DNA of 64,000 nt from CAZSHG01 sp964459995 (GCA_964459995.1 CAYWOR010000003.1:154734-218733), one strand, 5' to 3'. Counted from the first letter of the stretch, positions 42,104-52,146 are shown. The notes: a model not told the origin generated them from the sequence alone. Numbers and translations: made by a program.

Positions 42104-44173
42104 CTATGGAACAAATATCTTGTGCCGCCAGGATCGAATTCCGCGGTTTGTTTGGATTAGAACCGGAGATGCCCACGTATCGGTAGAGTCCGCCAAGTCC
42201 GCCGCGCCAATAAATCCTCCCGGCATTGCGACCATTATCATGCCGTTGCCGTTGGCCATTGCTTCGAGGGTGTCGATTACCCTAAGCTCGATTATCTCCT
42301 CTTCGTCCTGAACCAAGATATAACCGAGAGGCGGTTGAATGTTAATCTGAACCGTGTCCTGTGCAATACATCCTCCTGCATCGGTAACCGTGAGAATATA
42401 CTCCGCAGGGAAAAATGGATACACGATGGGGTTTGGCACGAACGGATCGGAAAGCCCAAAAGGAGGATTCCATTCGTAACTAAGTGAGCCGTAACCACCC
42501 CATCCGCTTGGATAACCGCCAAGCCGAAGCATTCTTCCGGGGAAAATAGTCGTATCCCTGCCGGCTTCGGCAAAAACCGAATCTAACACAACAACCGTAA
42601 TGTTGTTCGTTCCGAAACAATCGAAGCCGTCTGTAACATTGACAGTATATCGAGTTGTTGTTAGCGGAGATGCTAATGGTGTTGCAATATTTGGATTATC
42701 TAATCCAGCCAAAGGGAACCATTCGTAAGACCATGTCCCCGTAGGCGTAACGGAGGCTTCGAGCATAATCTCGTCGCCGGGGCAGAGCAAAGTATCTCCT
42801 CTAGTTATGGCTACAGACGGTGGAGTTTGATAGTTTGGAACATTAATAGAGTAGTTCCGCACAATTGAAGTTCCCTCGGCATAGTCCATTCGAATTCTAT
42901 AATCGTGCCTCACACCGCCTCCGGAAGCTCCTATATGCAAAAGCCAGTTCACCTCTTCGGTGCCGAAATAACTAACCTCGCCCACACTCATCGGATTTGG
43001 GTCGCCGCCGGTTATTGAAATATGTTCGGATATAGGTTCGAAAGTCAGCGATACTCCGGTCAACGGCCTAATACCGTCGTTGGAAATCTCGACATTTATA
43101 GTCGCCGGATTCGGCGAGATATTGATACAACTTGTCGTGAAAGTCGGTGGGAGATGATTAAAATCGGCATCGGTATAACCATAGCATAGCTCATCGGTGA
43201 TACATCCAAAGAAAGTATCCGAAACGCTCCCTGCCCAAACCGGTAACTCGAAACATCGTTCGACAGACTCGCAAGTGGAATCGACGATAACTTTCCAGAA
43301 AGCTCTATAATAATTACCATTTGGAATTGGTGTCGGAGAAGAGATAGGATTCGCAGAACGAATGGACATACATGATGTTTCGATAGGATCGAGATAGGCA
43401 TTGATTACTGCTGGTGCGCCAGTGAGGTTCTGAATATTTGCGGTAACCGAGGTGAATGTCGAGATAAGATCGACAACCCTGTCAAGTATGAAGGTCCAAT
43501 CTGCGGTAAGCGAATCGAGATAACCGCCCGAGGAATTTGCCAGAAGTATGAGGTTAGCCCTATGTGCCGCGGGAATTGGAGATCCGCATCCGGGCGCTGG
43601 GCAAGCTGGCCTGCTGGATGCCGCGATAAAAACAACCGCACCATGGCTTAGAACCGTGTCCCTAACCTGCGTGAATGTAACATCGGAGAAACCGGAGCCA
43701 TCGCCTAATGAGTGATAACCCTCGTTAGTAAACATAACTATTATCTTCAAAGCATCTTCGCGCCATTGGTAAAGCATAAGCGCGTCGTAAATGGCGTCGA
43801 GAGAAACTTCCCAAGAATCGCTCGCGATAAGGCTGACATTTAGTCCGGAAAGCCAGGAATGGAAAAGGGCGACATTCGAGGTCATCTGATTTCCCGGAAT
43901 GGCCGGGTCGAAATCCCAAACATTCGTCGAGTCATCGAAAGGAACCGCGCCAAGCCGAAAATCGTAGCCTCGCGCCGTAATGCTGTCCACGAATTCGACG
44001 ATGTTGTTTTGAAGATCCTCAATATAGGGCTCCATCGAACGGCTTGTATCCATACAGAAAACGATATCGACCGAACCGGTATCAAGATAACAAGTCATTG
44101 GGACAAAGAAAGACTGAGCCAACGATATCCCCACGAAAAGCATCAACAGCAATGTCGTTTTGTTTACAGACAT
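42104..44173 (-). CDS. Secreted von Willebrand factor A domain protein
   Basis: 689 residues. Signal peptide 1-19 (LFVGISLAQS). VWA domain at about 33-235 with the metal-ion-dependent adhesion site start DTSRS (FCMDTSRSMEPYI). Then beta-rich regions including two PKD/SprB-like segments with the repeated pattern 'YEW-[NF]-P...GL..P' (about residues 490 and 570). There is no clear type IX sorting domain at the C-terminus, unlike the 19070 protein. Third gene of a minus-strand block with two other large secreted proteins; 10 bases after the 44184 gene. Confidence 0.85.
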   Translation of the reverse strand: MSVNKTTLLLMLFVGISLAQSFFVPMTCYLDTGSVDIVFCMDTSRSMEPYIEDLQNNIVEFVDSITARGYDFRLGAVPFDDSTNVWDFDPAIPGNQMTSNVALFHSWLSGLNVSLIASDSWEVSLDAIYDALMLYQWREDALKIIVMFTNEGYHSLGDGSGFSDVTFTQVRDTVLSHGAVVFIAASSRPACPAPGCGSPIPAAHRANLILLANSSGGYLDSLTADWTFILDRVVDLISTFTSVTANIQNLTGAPAVINAYLDPIETSCMSIRSANPISSPTPIPNGNYYRAFWKVIVDSTCESVERCFELPVWAGSVSDTFFGCITDELCYGYTDADFNHLPPTFTTSCINISPNPATINVEISNDGIRPLTGVSLTFEPISEHISITGGDPNPMSVGEVSYFGTEEVNWLLHIGASGGGVRHDYRIRMDYAEGTSIVRNYSINVPNYQTPPSVAITRGDTLLCPGDEIMLEASVTPTGTWSYEWFPLAGLDNPNIATPLASPLTTTRYTVNVTDGFDCFGTNNITVVVLDSVFAEAGRDTTIFPGRMLRLGGYPSGWGGYGSLSYEWNPPFGLSDPFVPNPIVYPFFPAEYILTVTDAGGCIAQDTVQINIQPPLGYILVQDEEEIIELRVIDTLEAMANGNGMIMVAMPGGFIGAADLADSTDTWASPVLIQTNRGIRSWRHKIFVP

Positions 44174-44183
44174 TTTTCGACCA

Positions 44184-46670
44184 TTAAAAATCGGTTCTCA
44201 TCCATATTTGTCCAACCTGCGGCGATGGCGGATTCTCGCCGTGCCGAAGATCGAGCAACATGTTTTTCACTTGATTCTGGCGCATATCGAGGGTATCACT
44301 AATTCCGACAGTTCCGTTAACATCGAGCTTGCGAGTCATATCCATTGTTCCAATTCCGACACTGCCATAGGTTGTTAGATTCTCGTCGTCGAAATGAATA
44401 TGCCCATGAGTTTCGGTAATCGTTCCCGGGTTTCGTGTGCCGTCGATAGTTATGGAGCTTCCGCTGGTGATTGTGCCCGTGGCTCGAATATTTCCCCTCA
44501 CATGGAGCTTTTCGGCGGGGTTATTCATTCCGATGCCGATGAAGTCGTTCGCGGGGTTCATATATATGGCATAATCGCTTGTGTCGCCATCGACTCTAAA
44601 CCATGCCGCCGAATTTGCCCAGTTGAAATGGAAATGTGCATCGACGATATGGAAAGTCTCCGAGGTTGTTGAGAGATCGATCATATCAGCGGGGTTGCCG
44701 CCGATTCCTCCACGGAACCCGAAGGACCTCGCCCCCACCTTGAGCATACTTCCACCAGGAATGACCGACCTTTCGCCGGCCGCATAATTCTGCCGTCCGC
44801 CGCCGACCGTGGCGTAATCATATTGCGCGAAGTTGTTTTGTCCGCCACCGACTGTTGACCAGAATCCGCTGGCTGTGTTCATAAAACCACCGCTAACAGT
44901 AGCATTTTGTGAAGATGCCGTGTTATTATAGCCTCCAGCGACAGTTGTCCACAGCGATGTTGCGTTGTTATCATTTCCTCCGGCGACAACCGAATATTTC
45001 CCACGGGAGCTGTTTAGAACACCACCGCCGACAACCGATCCGGAGTCTGTTGCTTCGTTGTCGAATCCGCCGGCAATCGAAGCACCCACACCGGATGCCT
45101 CGTTGGTTCGTCCTCCGCTAACGGTTGCATATTTGATGTTTTGTCCAGCCGCGCCTGTGATAGATGAAACGCCGAGGTTGATATGCGTAGAATCATGAAC
45201 TCCATGGTGAAGGTTAGTGTGGCGGGATAATCCCCACGCTCCAGCAGTGCGAAGGCGCGTGGTGTCGGAACCGCTTGTTACTGCGACCCAGCCGTTGCCG
45301 CCTCCGCCCGAGGAAGTGCCGTCATAGTTAATTGTAATACTATCGCCGAGGGTTACAACTTCAATATCCGTGCCGCCGACAATCCTAACCGAGCCGGATA
45401 TGCCATTGACATCGGTAACTAAATCGGGTATCTCGGGTGGAAGAAAATAGAAAGTGATATTTGGGCGGAAACTCGCGCTATTAGGCAACGGGAAAGTATT
45501 CGTTGTGGGGTTATACCAAGACATAACGGCAGGAGTTGTGTAACCTTTCCATGTGTTTGCTGTTCCGGAGGAGCTGTTTTTCCTGATTGTGATAAGTATA
45601 TTCCCACCGGTATAATAGAATCCAGAGGGGAAATCGATATGAACAGTGCCGTCGATACCCCTATTCAAAGTTGTTGAAGAAACAATAGGTAAGCCGGACG
45701 GAGTTATTGAGCCAGCCGCGAGGTTACTGACAGTAACGGTTTGAATCCAAATATCAACATCTCCAACCGAGGCTATCGAGGTTTCGTTCGCATAAAGGGT
45801 TATACCGGAAATCCTTCCGCCGGTGCATCCGAGGTAGTCTTCGGTAATCAGGAACTGGCCGACGGTCGGCGAGAATGCCTGAAGATTAACCGGCACATAT
45901 TGATTCGAAATTGTTCCACCGATTATATCGACTACAAGCGGACAATCGCCCGGTTCGAGGACCAAATTGAAAATAAGGTTCGAGCCGTCGGTTGTAACCT
46001 CAATTCCACCCGCGCCAACACAGGTCAAATCTCCGGTGAGTGTGTTTAGGCTTGTAACCCATGTCCCCGAAGGGATGCCGTCGATAGAATCCCAATGAAC
46101 ATAGGCCGCCCATCCTGCGGAATCCGCCCAGACAGTGTGCCCCACCCAACCGATTGAATCGATATAGCCTATCGAATCCACATAGGAAATATAGGCGATA
46201 TAGCCAATTGAATCTATCCAGCGGATGGAGTCTATGAAGCTAATGGAATCGATATAGGTGATGTAATCGACGAAATGAATGCTGTCGATAAATGTCGCAT
46301 TGAGCGCAGTCGCGGCGGCAAGGGCATAGGGAACGGCCTGAAGTGCAATCCTTGGCGCAAGAAGTATTCCGCCCACCTCGATTTCGAGCCAATACTGTTC
46401 GGTGAAATCCACCGAATCGGCAAAGGGCGTAACCGAACCGAGACGGACATCGAAAAGCCCATGCGAAACATCGACGCCGATATGCGACTCGACCCAAAGA
46501 GGGCTTCCGCCCAAAATTCGGTCGTAGAGGCGGAAGGTCATATTTCGCGGTTCATCTATCGCGACTCCTCCCGGATCGACAAGCTTGCCCTGATAATTGA
46601 TTATTCTCGGCACTTGCGCAAAAGCCAATGCCGCGAAGACTAACAGCAGTATCGTGATTTTTTTTCTCAT
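44184..46670 (-). CDS. Secreted repeat protein with hexapeptide and 15-residue repeats
   Basis: 828 residues. Signal peptide 1-18. N-terminal domain (20-120) beginning INYQGKLVDPGGVAI and containing HGLFDVRLGSV and EQYWLEIEVGG, shared with the protein at 62299. Residues 127-198 are twelve six-residue units, aromatic-[IV]-D-S-I-x (e.g. FIDSIH, YIDSIS, WIDSIG). A middle beta domain follows. Residues about 515-634 are eight 15-residue units of pattern [AS]TV-x-GG-x-x-N-x-A-[ST] (44769-45128), like trimeric-autotransporter or phage-fibre heads. The C-terminus (KLHVRGNIRATGTITSG, GSVGIGT) is tail-fibre-like. Likely a surface fibre. No sorting domain was recognised. Confidence 0.85.
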   Translation of the reverse strand: MRKKITILLLVFAALAFAQVPRIINYQGKLVDPGGVAIDEPRNMTFRLYDRILGGSPLWVESHIGVDVSHGLFDVRLGSVTPFADSVDFTEQYWLEIEVGGILLAPRIALQAVPYALAAATALNATFIDSIHFVDYITYIDSISFIDSIRWIDSIGYIAYISYVDSIGYIDSIGWVGHTVWADSAGWAAYVHWDSIDGIPSGTWVTSLNTLTGDLTCVGAGGIEVTTDGSNLIFNLVLEPGDCPLVVDIIGGTISNQYVPVNLQAFSPTVGQFLITEDYLGCTGGRISGITLYANETSIASVGDVDIWIQTVTVSNLAAGSITPSGLPIVSSTTLNRGIDGTVHIDFPSGFYYTGGNILITIRKNSSSGTANTWKGYTTPAVMSWYNPTTNTFPLPNSASFRPNITFYFLPPEIPDLVTDVNGISGSVRIVGGTDIEVVTLGDSITINYDGTSSGGGGNGWVAVTSGSDTTRLRTAGAWGLSRHTNLHHGVHDSTHINLGVSSITGAAGQNIKYATVSGGRTNEASGVGASIAGGFDNEATDSGSVVGGGVLNSSRGKYSVVAGGNDNNATSLWTTVAGGYNNTASSQNATVSGGFMNTASGFWSTVGGGQNNFAQYDYATVGGGRQNYAAGERSVIPGGSMLKVGARSFGFRGGIGGNPADMIDLSTTSETFHIVDAHFHFNWANSAAWFRVDGDTSDYAIYMNPANDFIGIGMNNPAEKLHVRGNIRATGTITSGSSITIDGTRNPGTITETHGHIHFDDENLTTYGSVGIGTMDMTRKLDVNGTVGISDTLDMRQNQVKNMLLDLRHGENPPSPQVGQIWMRTDF
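44769..45128 (-). repeat. Eight 45-bp repeats coding 15-residue head-like units
   Basis: Each unit reads like ATVSGGFMNTASGFW or STVGGGQNNFAQYDY. The spacing is exactly 45 bases for eight units. Glycine pairs, Asn and Ala keep their positions while the rest varies. Confidence 0.85.
46077..46292 (-). repeat. Twelve 18-bp repeats coding hexapeptides
   Basis: Codes for residues 127-198 of the 44184 gene. The plus strand shows recurring 'gaatcgatata' and 'gaatccat' words. The period is exactly 18 bases. Confidence 0.85.
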
Positions 46671-46694
46671 AATCGACTCCTTAGTCCTATTCTC

Positions 46695-49600
46695 CTAAGG
46701 AAGGTAAATTCTTGCTAATGCACGTATCACAATCATCCTTGTGTGATGAGGGTGATCCGCTCTCGATGGTGCGGTGAACTTCAACCAAAGCATATCGGTG
46801 CTCGATGCCAATCCTGCCGGTCTAATATTAAATCCCGATGGTCCGAGATGGGTTGCTGTCGCCCATGTGTTTGTCGTCTTAAGATAATCATTGACCGGGC
46901 TCCAAACCAACGGCGGAGAGGAAGAAACACGGTCGAATCTCGCTAAAAGCACAAAACGATGGTTTCCAGCATAGAATGAGGGTTGCCACAATGTATCGAG
47001 AATCCAACCTGCAGTAATATTAATAGTTACGGCTACACCCAAACCCATTTCTGCCGGCACATTGCCCATATTATAAACCTTGATGGAATCATTTTGAGGC
47101 ATTATCGCGCTTTCCATCAGGTCGAGGCTTTCCGGAATAGACCAATATAAAGAATCATTGGGGAATATTCCATGCTGGCCGAATTCTATGTCAAGGTTAA
47201 TTCGCTGAGCGGAGAAGACTGCCCTGAAAGTATCCGGCCCCATAATCGCGCTGGAAAGGAAGCTGGTGTCGGTGCCTCCGCCGGGAGCATCCCAGAACTG
47301 GAACATATAGACCGAGTCTGGGCCAATATCGAAACTCGCAACACCCAACGGAACCCTCTGTCTGTCCTCGACCCAGAAATCGACCGAATGAACGCCGTCG
47401 AATCGGTCGCCGAATACCTCTAAATAGCCGTAGGGTTGGCGAGGATCCTTAAATGCGTGGCATTTGTGACTCACCGAATAAACTGCGATAAAGGTATCCG
47501 GCGAGGTTATGGGATCGGATGTGAAATCGGGGGTTGGTGTGGAAACATTCCAATTCTGGAACTCGAATTTCAAATAACTGCCGGAATCTGTTTCGCTGGC
47601 TTCAAGATAATGTTCGGTGCCCTTTAACCACCACAAGTTTAAATATGCTGAAGAATCACCAAAGAAGGTATCCGCATCTACTATCATCCACCCCAAAGTA
47701 TCGATGATTGGCTGTTTGCCGACAATGATATGATAATAGGTGTTGTAATCTGCATTGAAAATAGTGTCGCTGACGACATTCAAAGCCCGCACACGCGATG
47801 CCGTGGAATCGTCCCGCCATCCGGTGAATTCGTATTTAACACCAAGTGTAGAATCGAGCGGGCTTACCTCGAAATCGTAAACCCTGCCGGAAAGCCAATA
47901 GGCTTCGTAAACAGAAGTATTAAAGAATGTATCCCCATCGACGGCAATCCAACCGAGAGTATCCTCCGGGGGATCTTTGAATATCTGCACCCAATGAACC
48001 TGGCCGAAATATGCGGTCGCGGTGTAGGCATCGAGCATTATTACAAATGTCGATTCGGCATTGAGTTCGCCATGAATTGTTGCGCCGGGGATATCCCATG
48101 ACGTGAACACATATGGATCGTCGCCATCCCAAACAATTGAATCAGTAACGAGAACCGCTGTGTCGCCACGTGAATACCAGCCCTCTTCGCGAAGTTCTGA
48201 AGGTTCGACACCGAAGGGAAGCCCAGCATGTGTTAACTGGAGTCTATATTGATCTTGGAAACTCCAAAATAGAGAGCTATTGGATGAAACTGTAAACTCG
48301 AAATGATTGCTGTCGCCTTCTATTGGAACAGAACCGAAACCCGACCAACCTCTGCAGTAATGCCGGATGTCTTCCCCCAGATAAACCGAATCCTCTATCG
48401 ATGCCTCGATGACACGTCCATATGGATGCCAGGTAACACCTCTGGGTGGAATGGGCGAGGTATAAGCCGGCGCTGTTACGAGAAGCGAGAATGCATCGTC
48501 GTCCCAAAGCCATTCGACTCCGGTTGCACGTGTAATCACGAACGAAACGCTGTCTTCATATCCGAAAGGTGGAAGGTTTCCGAAACCATTGAAGCCGACA
48601 CAATAGAAACCGGCATAGGGGTTCTCGACAAAGGCGTTTACACGAGTTCCCGGATCGAACCAATGGACGCCCACAGGAGGCTCGGGGTCACCAAGTCCAC
48701 CTTCGCTGGCAACATTGAAGGGATGAAGAAGGCTATCGTCCCAATCCCAAGTAAGTGTGCTGAAGGTGTCGAGCAGGAATGTTACCCAGTTTGTATCGCC
48801 GGTGGCAGGCACGCTTCCGTCGCCATGCCAGCCGTTGCAGTAATGCTCATCAATAGGAGTATTGACCCACGCTATGATATTCACTACTCCGGCGGGATAA
48901 ATATGTCTCCCGCGAGATGGGAAAGGATCGCCAAACCGGCTGAATATCCAAAGTGTATCTAATGGGCCGTCCCACCAAAGCCACTGCCAATCGATTCCGG
49001 TCGGCTCTTCGATTATGAAATAAACACTGTCAGCACTGGAGCTTGCCATGCTTCCCCAGCTGATATTTCCAATGCACCACCAGAGATCGTCGGGATTATT
49101 CTCGACATAGGCGTCAACGAGACTGAAAATCGGCACCCAATGGACACCAACACCGGGGTTAGGCGGACCGTGGACTCCCGGCGAAGAGGCGATATAAAGC
49201 GGCAAATCGGTTGAGCCATCCCATTGCCAAACCAGCCAGCCGCTTCCGGTAATAACAAAATCGAGGATATTTTCTGTGCCGGTTGCCGGAACGACAGCGC
49301 CGTCACCGAGCCAGCCAGTGCAGTGATGCCAATCGCCATCTTCGAAGGTGCTGTCCTCGACGCTACAATATATATGCGTTCCATAAGGCACAATATATTC
49401 TCCGATAGGCGCGGGGTGGCCGTAGCGGCTATAGACCTGAAGAGTGCATAGTATGCCGGTATCTTCAGCCCAACGCCAGGTTATTCTCGAAGAATCGTTT
49501 ACCTCAAACCAGAATGAATTTCCGCCTCCGGAAAGCGCTGAACCGGTGCCGTAATAACCGACAATCCACCATCCGGAGACTCCAGAAGTATCCATTGTGC

Positions 49601-51050
49601 CTGTTGCAGTGTCGCCGGCGACATACCAATATGCCCCGACCGGCGGTGCGGGAACTCCACGTCCGAGAGGATTTTCTATCCATACGCGGTAGTTTTTCGA
49701 GAAGTTCGCGACAAATATTGAATCTGTTTCAACAACGATATTGCGAGCGGTATCGAGAGAGCCGTCATTCCAATTCATGAAGATGTGTGCTTCACCGGAG
49801 TGAATGAAATAGGTATCTCTAACTCCGAACTGGTGGGAAGAACCGGCGAACCAGTTTGTGTTATAAGGGCTTGAATACCAGACACCGTCCGCGCTGACCG
49901 AATCGCCGAGGTTGGTCATTATCCTTATATTATGTCCGATATGCGAGTATCGAATCGTATCGACGAAGAAGGCGCGGATATTATGAAAGCGGACCGAATC
50001 TTCTATTTCTGCATGACGGACAGGTTCTCCGGTGGTCGAATCTATGAATTCGAGAAGTGAGCCGTAGTCCGTCCATTGAGACCAATTACCGAAAAGACCG
50101 CTTTCGAGGTGCCCTGATCCGAATTGGTCGTGGTGAAGCGTTCTGACAGTGTGCGTTTCGTCGGTGCCTTCCAGATAGATAACAGGACGAAACTGGTGCC
50201 AATAGGGAATGTTATAGCTCGATGTGATGCCGTCGATCGCCCAGCTCGTATCTGTTGTGGAATGATCGACCGACCATCGCTGTGTGCCGTCCGAAACTGA
50301 AGTTAGCCCGGTTATCGCGGCGTCGGAGTTCGGCCAGCACCAGATATTAACGCAGGAGCCTTCCCAAACTTGGGCTGTCTCGGTAACTCCCGGTTGAGAC
50401 TGATACTCTATCGTCGCATAATTCAATGCATCGGTTACGACACCGGGTGCAACCGTATAAATGCAGAATTGCACCGTCCAATCGACTATCATCGAATCCT
50501 GATCGCCCCATGGGGAGCTATTTCGGGCAAGGTCAGTCGCTCGAAGCCGAAAATAATAGCGTGAACCGGGTTGAACATCGACAGGAATCTCCGAGCCAAA
50601 AACACCGAAAGTATCGGTAGTGCCGATAAGCCAATCGTTCCAGACACCGGAGCCTTCGAGACGATATTGGACATCGTAATTCCAAAGACCCCAACCTTGG
50701 CCGTCTTCGATTGTAGTATCGACGCCGCTCCAAGAAATTATAAAACTCGTATCCGCGGAATAGCGAACAGAGATGCTCAACCAACTAAAGGGGTATCTGA
50801 GGTCGAGATCGACCTTGCGAAAACCGGGATAAAGGTGATGTGTGAGGTTTGTTATTGGCCCTATGGAAACTGGGGTTGGTTGTCCGATGCAGGATGAAAG
50901 GTGATAGAAACCGGGTGCGGAAATATCTCCTCCCTCATTTCCGGCGGCATCGATGACGTCGAAAATGAGAACGGGCTGCGCAAATAATGCGCCCGCGAAG
51001 ATAATTAAAAAGAATGTAATGCCGAAATAGCCTTTAGAAGCCTTTCGCAT
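46695..51050 (-). CDS. Giant secreted multi-module protein (1451 aa)
   Basis: Signal peptide 1-24 (GALFAQ). The N-terminal region contains a fibronectin-III-like domain (about 90-190). The centre has about six modules of 75-85 residues (roughly 455-935; 48250-49692) with the pattern P-P-x-G-x-H-[WY] ... C-x-G-[WF]-x-G-x-G-x-[VL]-P ... W-x-W, e.g. CNGWHGDGSVPATGD and CRGWSGFGSVPIEGD. This style resembles divergent InlB B-repeat-like or 'bacterial repeat' domains. Further beta modules with 'LGW-[IM]-[AIV]-VD-[AG]-DTFF' follow. No type IX sorting domain is visible at the C-terminus. First gene of the three-gene block; GAAGGA before the ATG. Probably a cell-surface or secreted adhesin-like protein. 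Confidence 0.85.
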   Translation of the reverse strand: MRKASKGYFGITFFLIIFAGALFAQPVLIFDVIDAAGNEGGDISAPGFYHLSSCIGQPTPVSIGPITNLTHHLYPGFRKVDLDLRYPFSWLSISVRYSADTSFIISWSGVDTTIEDGQGWGLWNYDVQYRLEGSGVWNDWLIGTTDTFGVFGSEIPVDVQPGSRYYFRLRATDLARNSSPWGDQDSMIVDWTVQFCIYTVAPGVVTDALNYATIEYQSQPGVTETAQVWEGSCVNIWCWPNSDAAITGLTSVSDGTQRWSVDHSTTDTSWAIDGITSSYNIPYWHQFRPVIYLEGTDETHTVRTLHHDQFGSGHLESGLFGNWSQWTDYGSLLEFIDSTTGEPVRHAEIEDSVRFHNIRAFFVDTIRYSHIGHNIRIMTNLGDSVSADGVWYSSPYNTNWFAGSSHQFGVRDTYFIHSGEAHIFMNWNDGSLDTARNIVVETDSIFVANFSKNYRVWIENPLGRGVPAPPVGAYWYVAGDTATGTMDTSGVSGWWIVGYYGTGSALSGGGNSFWFEVNDSSRITWRWAEDTGILCTLQVYSRYGHPAPIGEYIVPYGTHIYCSVEDSTFEDGDWHHCTGWLGDGAVVPATGTENILDFVITGSGWLVWQWDGSTDLPLYIASSPGVHGPPNPGVGVHWVPIFSLVDAYVENNPDDLWWCIGNISWGSMASSSADSVYFIIEEPTGIDWQWLWWDGPLDTLWIFSRFGDPFPSRGRHIYPAGVVNIIAWVNTPIDEHYCNGWHGDGSVPATGDTNWVTFLLDTFSTLTWDWDDSLLHPFNVASEGGLGDPEPPVGVHWFDPGTRVNAFVENPYAGFYCVGFNGFGNLPPFGYEDSVSFVITRATGVEWLWDDDAFSLLVTAPAYTSPIPPRGVTWHPYGRVIEASIEDSVYLGEDIRHYCRGWSGFGSVPIEGDSNHFEFTVSSNSSLFWSFQDQYRLQLTHAGLPFGVEPSELREEGWYSRGDTAVLVTDSIVWDGDDPYVFTSWDIPGATIHGELNAESTFVIMLDAYTATAYFGQVHWVQIFKDPPEDTLGWIAVDGDTFFNTSVYEAYWLSGRVYDFEVSPLDSTLGVKYEFTGWRDDSTASRVRALNVVSDTIFNADYNTYYHIIVGKQPIIDTLGWMIVDADTFFGDSSAYLNLWWLKGTEHYLEASETDSGSYLKFEFQNWNVSTPTPDFTSDPITSPDTFIAVYSVSHKCHAFKDPRQPYGYLEVFGDRFDGVHSVDFWVEDRQRVPLGVASFDIGPDSVYMFQFWDAPGGGTDTSFLSSAIMGPDTFRAVFSAQRINLDIEFGQHGIFPNDSLYWSIPESLDLMESAIMPQNDSIKVYNMGNVPAEMGLGVAVTINITAGWILDTLWQPSFYAGNHRFVLLARFDRVSSSPPLVWSPVNDYLKTTNTWATATHLGPSGFNIRPAGLASSTDMLWLKFTAPSRADHPHHTRMIVIRALARIYLP

Positions 51051-51329
51051 CGGTGGTTTCCTTCCGCAATCAACTCTCGCTCCCGATTAATTGCGATAAA
51101 GAAATGCGACCCCGCGGCGGAATCCTCTTTATCAAGTTAATGCTATCGATTTTTTCCAAGATTTCACTAAGTTTTATGACATTTTTTCCCTTTTGATAAA
51201 AGTTGGGAGGCATATTCTGTAACCCAAAAACTGCAGGCGCATCAGTCGTCTATTTGTTAAAGAGAAGATTGCGCCGGTATCGAAATTGCTAACCTCAAAT
51301 CAACACAATACTCTGTGCGAGTATGCCCT

Positions 51330-51358
51330 TGACATTGCAGAAAGAGCTATCTATATTA
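51330..51358 (+). promoter_or_regulatory. Promoter of the 51391 lipoprotein operon
   Basis: TTGACA (51330-51335), 17-base spacer, TATATT (51353-51358), about 30 bases before the ATG. The remaining 51051-51329 gap between divergent genes is AT-rich, without a convincing minus-strand promoter or other element. Confidence 0.85.
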
Positions 51359-51390
51359 GCGCAAATCGAATTTAAAATAATGGAGGTTTT

Positions 51391-52101
51391 ATGAAATCGT
51401 CAGTTTGGTTTGTTTTAATCACCATCGGCGTGATTCTGTTCGCGGGATGTAGCGGCGGAAGACTTTCCGAAGAAGAATATGTTCAGAAAGCCAATGACAG
51501 CATGGCGCGCGGGGATATCGACGACGCTATTTCTTTCTTAGAGAGCGCTGTCAAATATTATCCCGAGTCGGAGAAATTCCAAGAGAACAGGGCAAAATTG
51601 TTCGATTTGGTTAACCGTGCCGCCGAAAAATATGCCGGCACGCCTATTGGCGACAGATATATGGCTAAAGCAATCGCACTGGCTGGTGAAGAAGGCGATT
51701 CTCTACGCGATTGGCTTGTTTTCAGAAATACTTTGGCCGAGGCTGAAAAGAATCCCGATAAGGCAAATGAGGTTTTCAAGCAAATAACCCTCGAAGGCTA
51801 TTACCGTATCGCACAGGTATATCTCAGCAAAAACGATTTCAAAGGCTCTATCATTGCCTATGAGAAACTTCTTGAGGTTTATCCTAATGATCCGGGGAAT
51901 TACAAGCCCCTTTTCATGATCGGCTTCAACTATTCCGAGTATCTCAACGATTATGAGAAATCGCGCCCCTATTTCCAAAAAGTCGTTGACGAGTATCCGA
52001 ATTGCGATCTCGTTGTTAGCGCAAAGTTCATGCTCGAGAACATGGGTAAAAACCCCGAGGAGATTATCTTCCTCGAGACTGCAAGCGACGACTCGAAATA
52101 A
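51391..52101 (+). CDS. TPR-repeat lipoprotein
   Basis: 236 residues. Lipobox LFAGC near residue 20. TPR-like pairs at about 27-65 (EEYVQKANDSMARGDIDDA) and 135-215 (YRIAQVYLSKNDFKGSIIAY, FKPLFMIGFNY-type helices ending in YPN). Probably a periplasmic-facing lipoprotein that scaffolds other proteins; not an obvious BamD orthologue. GGAGG before the ATG. First gene of a run of four same-strand genes. Confidence 0.8.
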   Translation: MKSSVWFVLITIGVILFAGCSGGRLSEEEYVQKANDSMARGDIDDAISFLESAVKYYPESEKFQENRAKLFDLVNRAAEKYAGTPIGDRYMAKAIALAGEEGDSLRDWLVFRNTLAEAEKNPDKANEVFKQITLEGYYRIAQVYLSKNDFKGSIIAYEKLLEVYPNDPGNYKPLFMIGFNYSEYLNDYEKSRPYFQKVVDEYPNCDLVVSAKFMLENMGKNPEEIIFLETASDDSK

Positions 52102-52146
52102 CAATATCGCATAATCGCCCGCTGAGGCTGGTTGGAGAGGTTCGAT

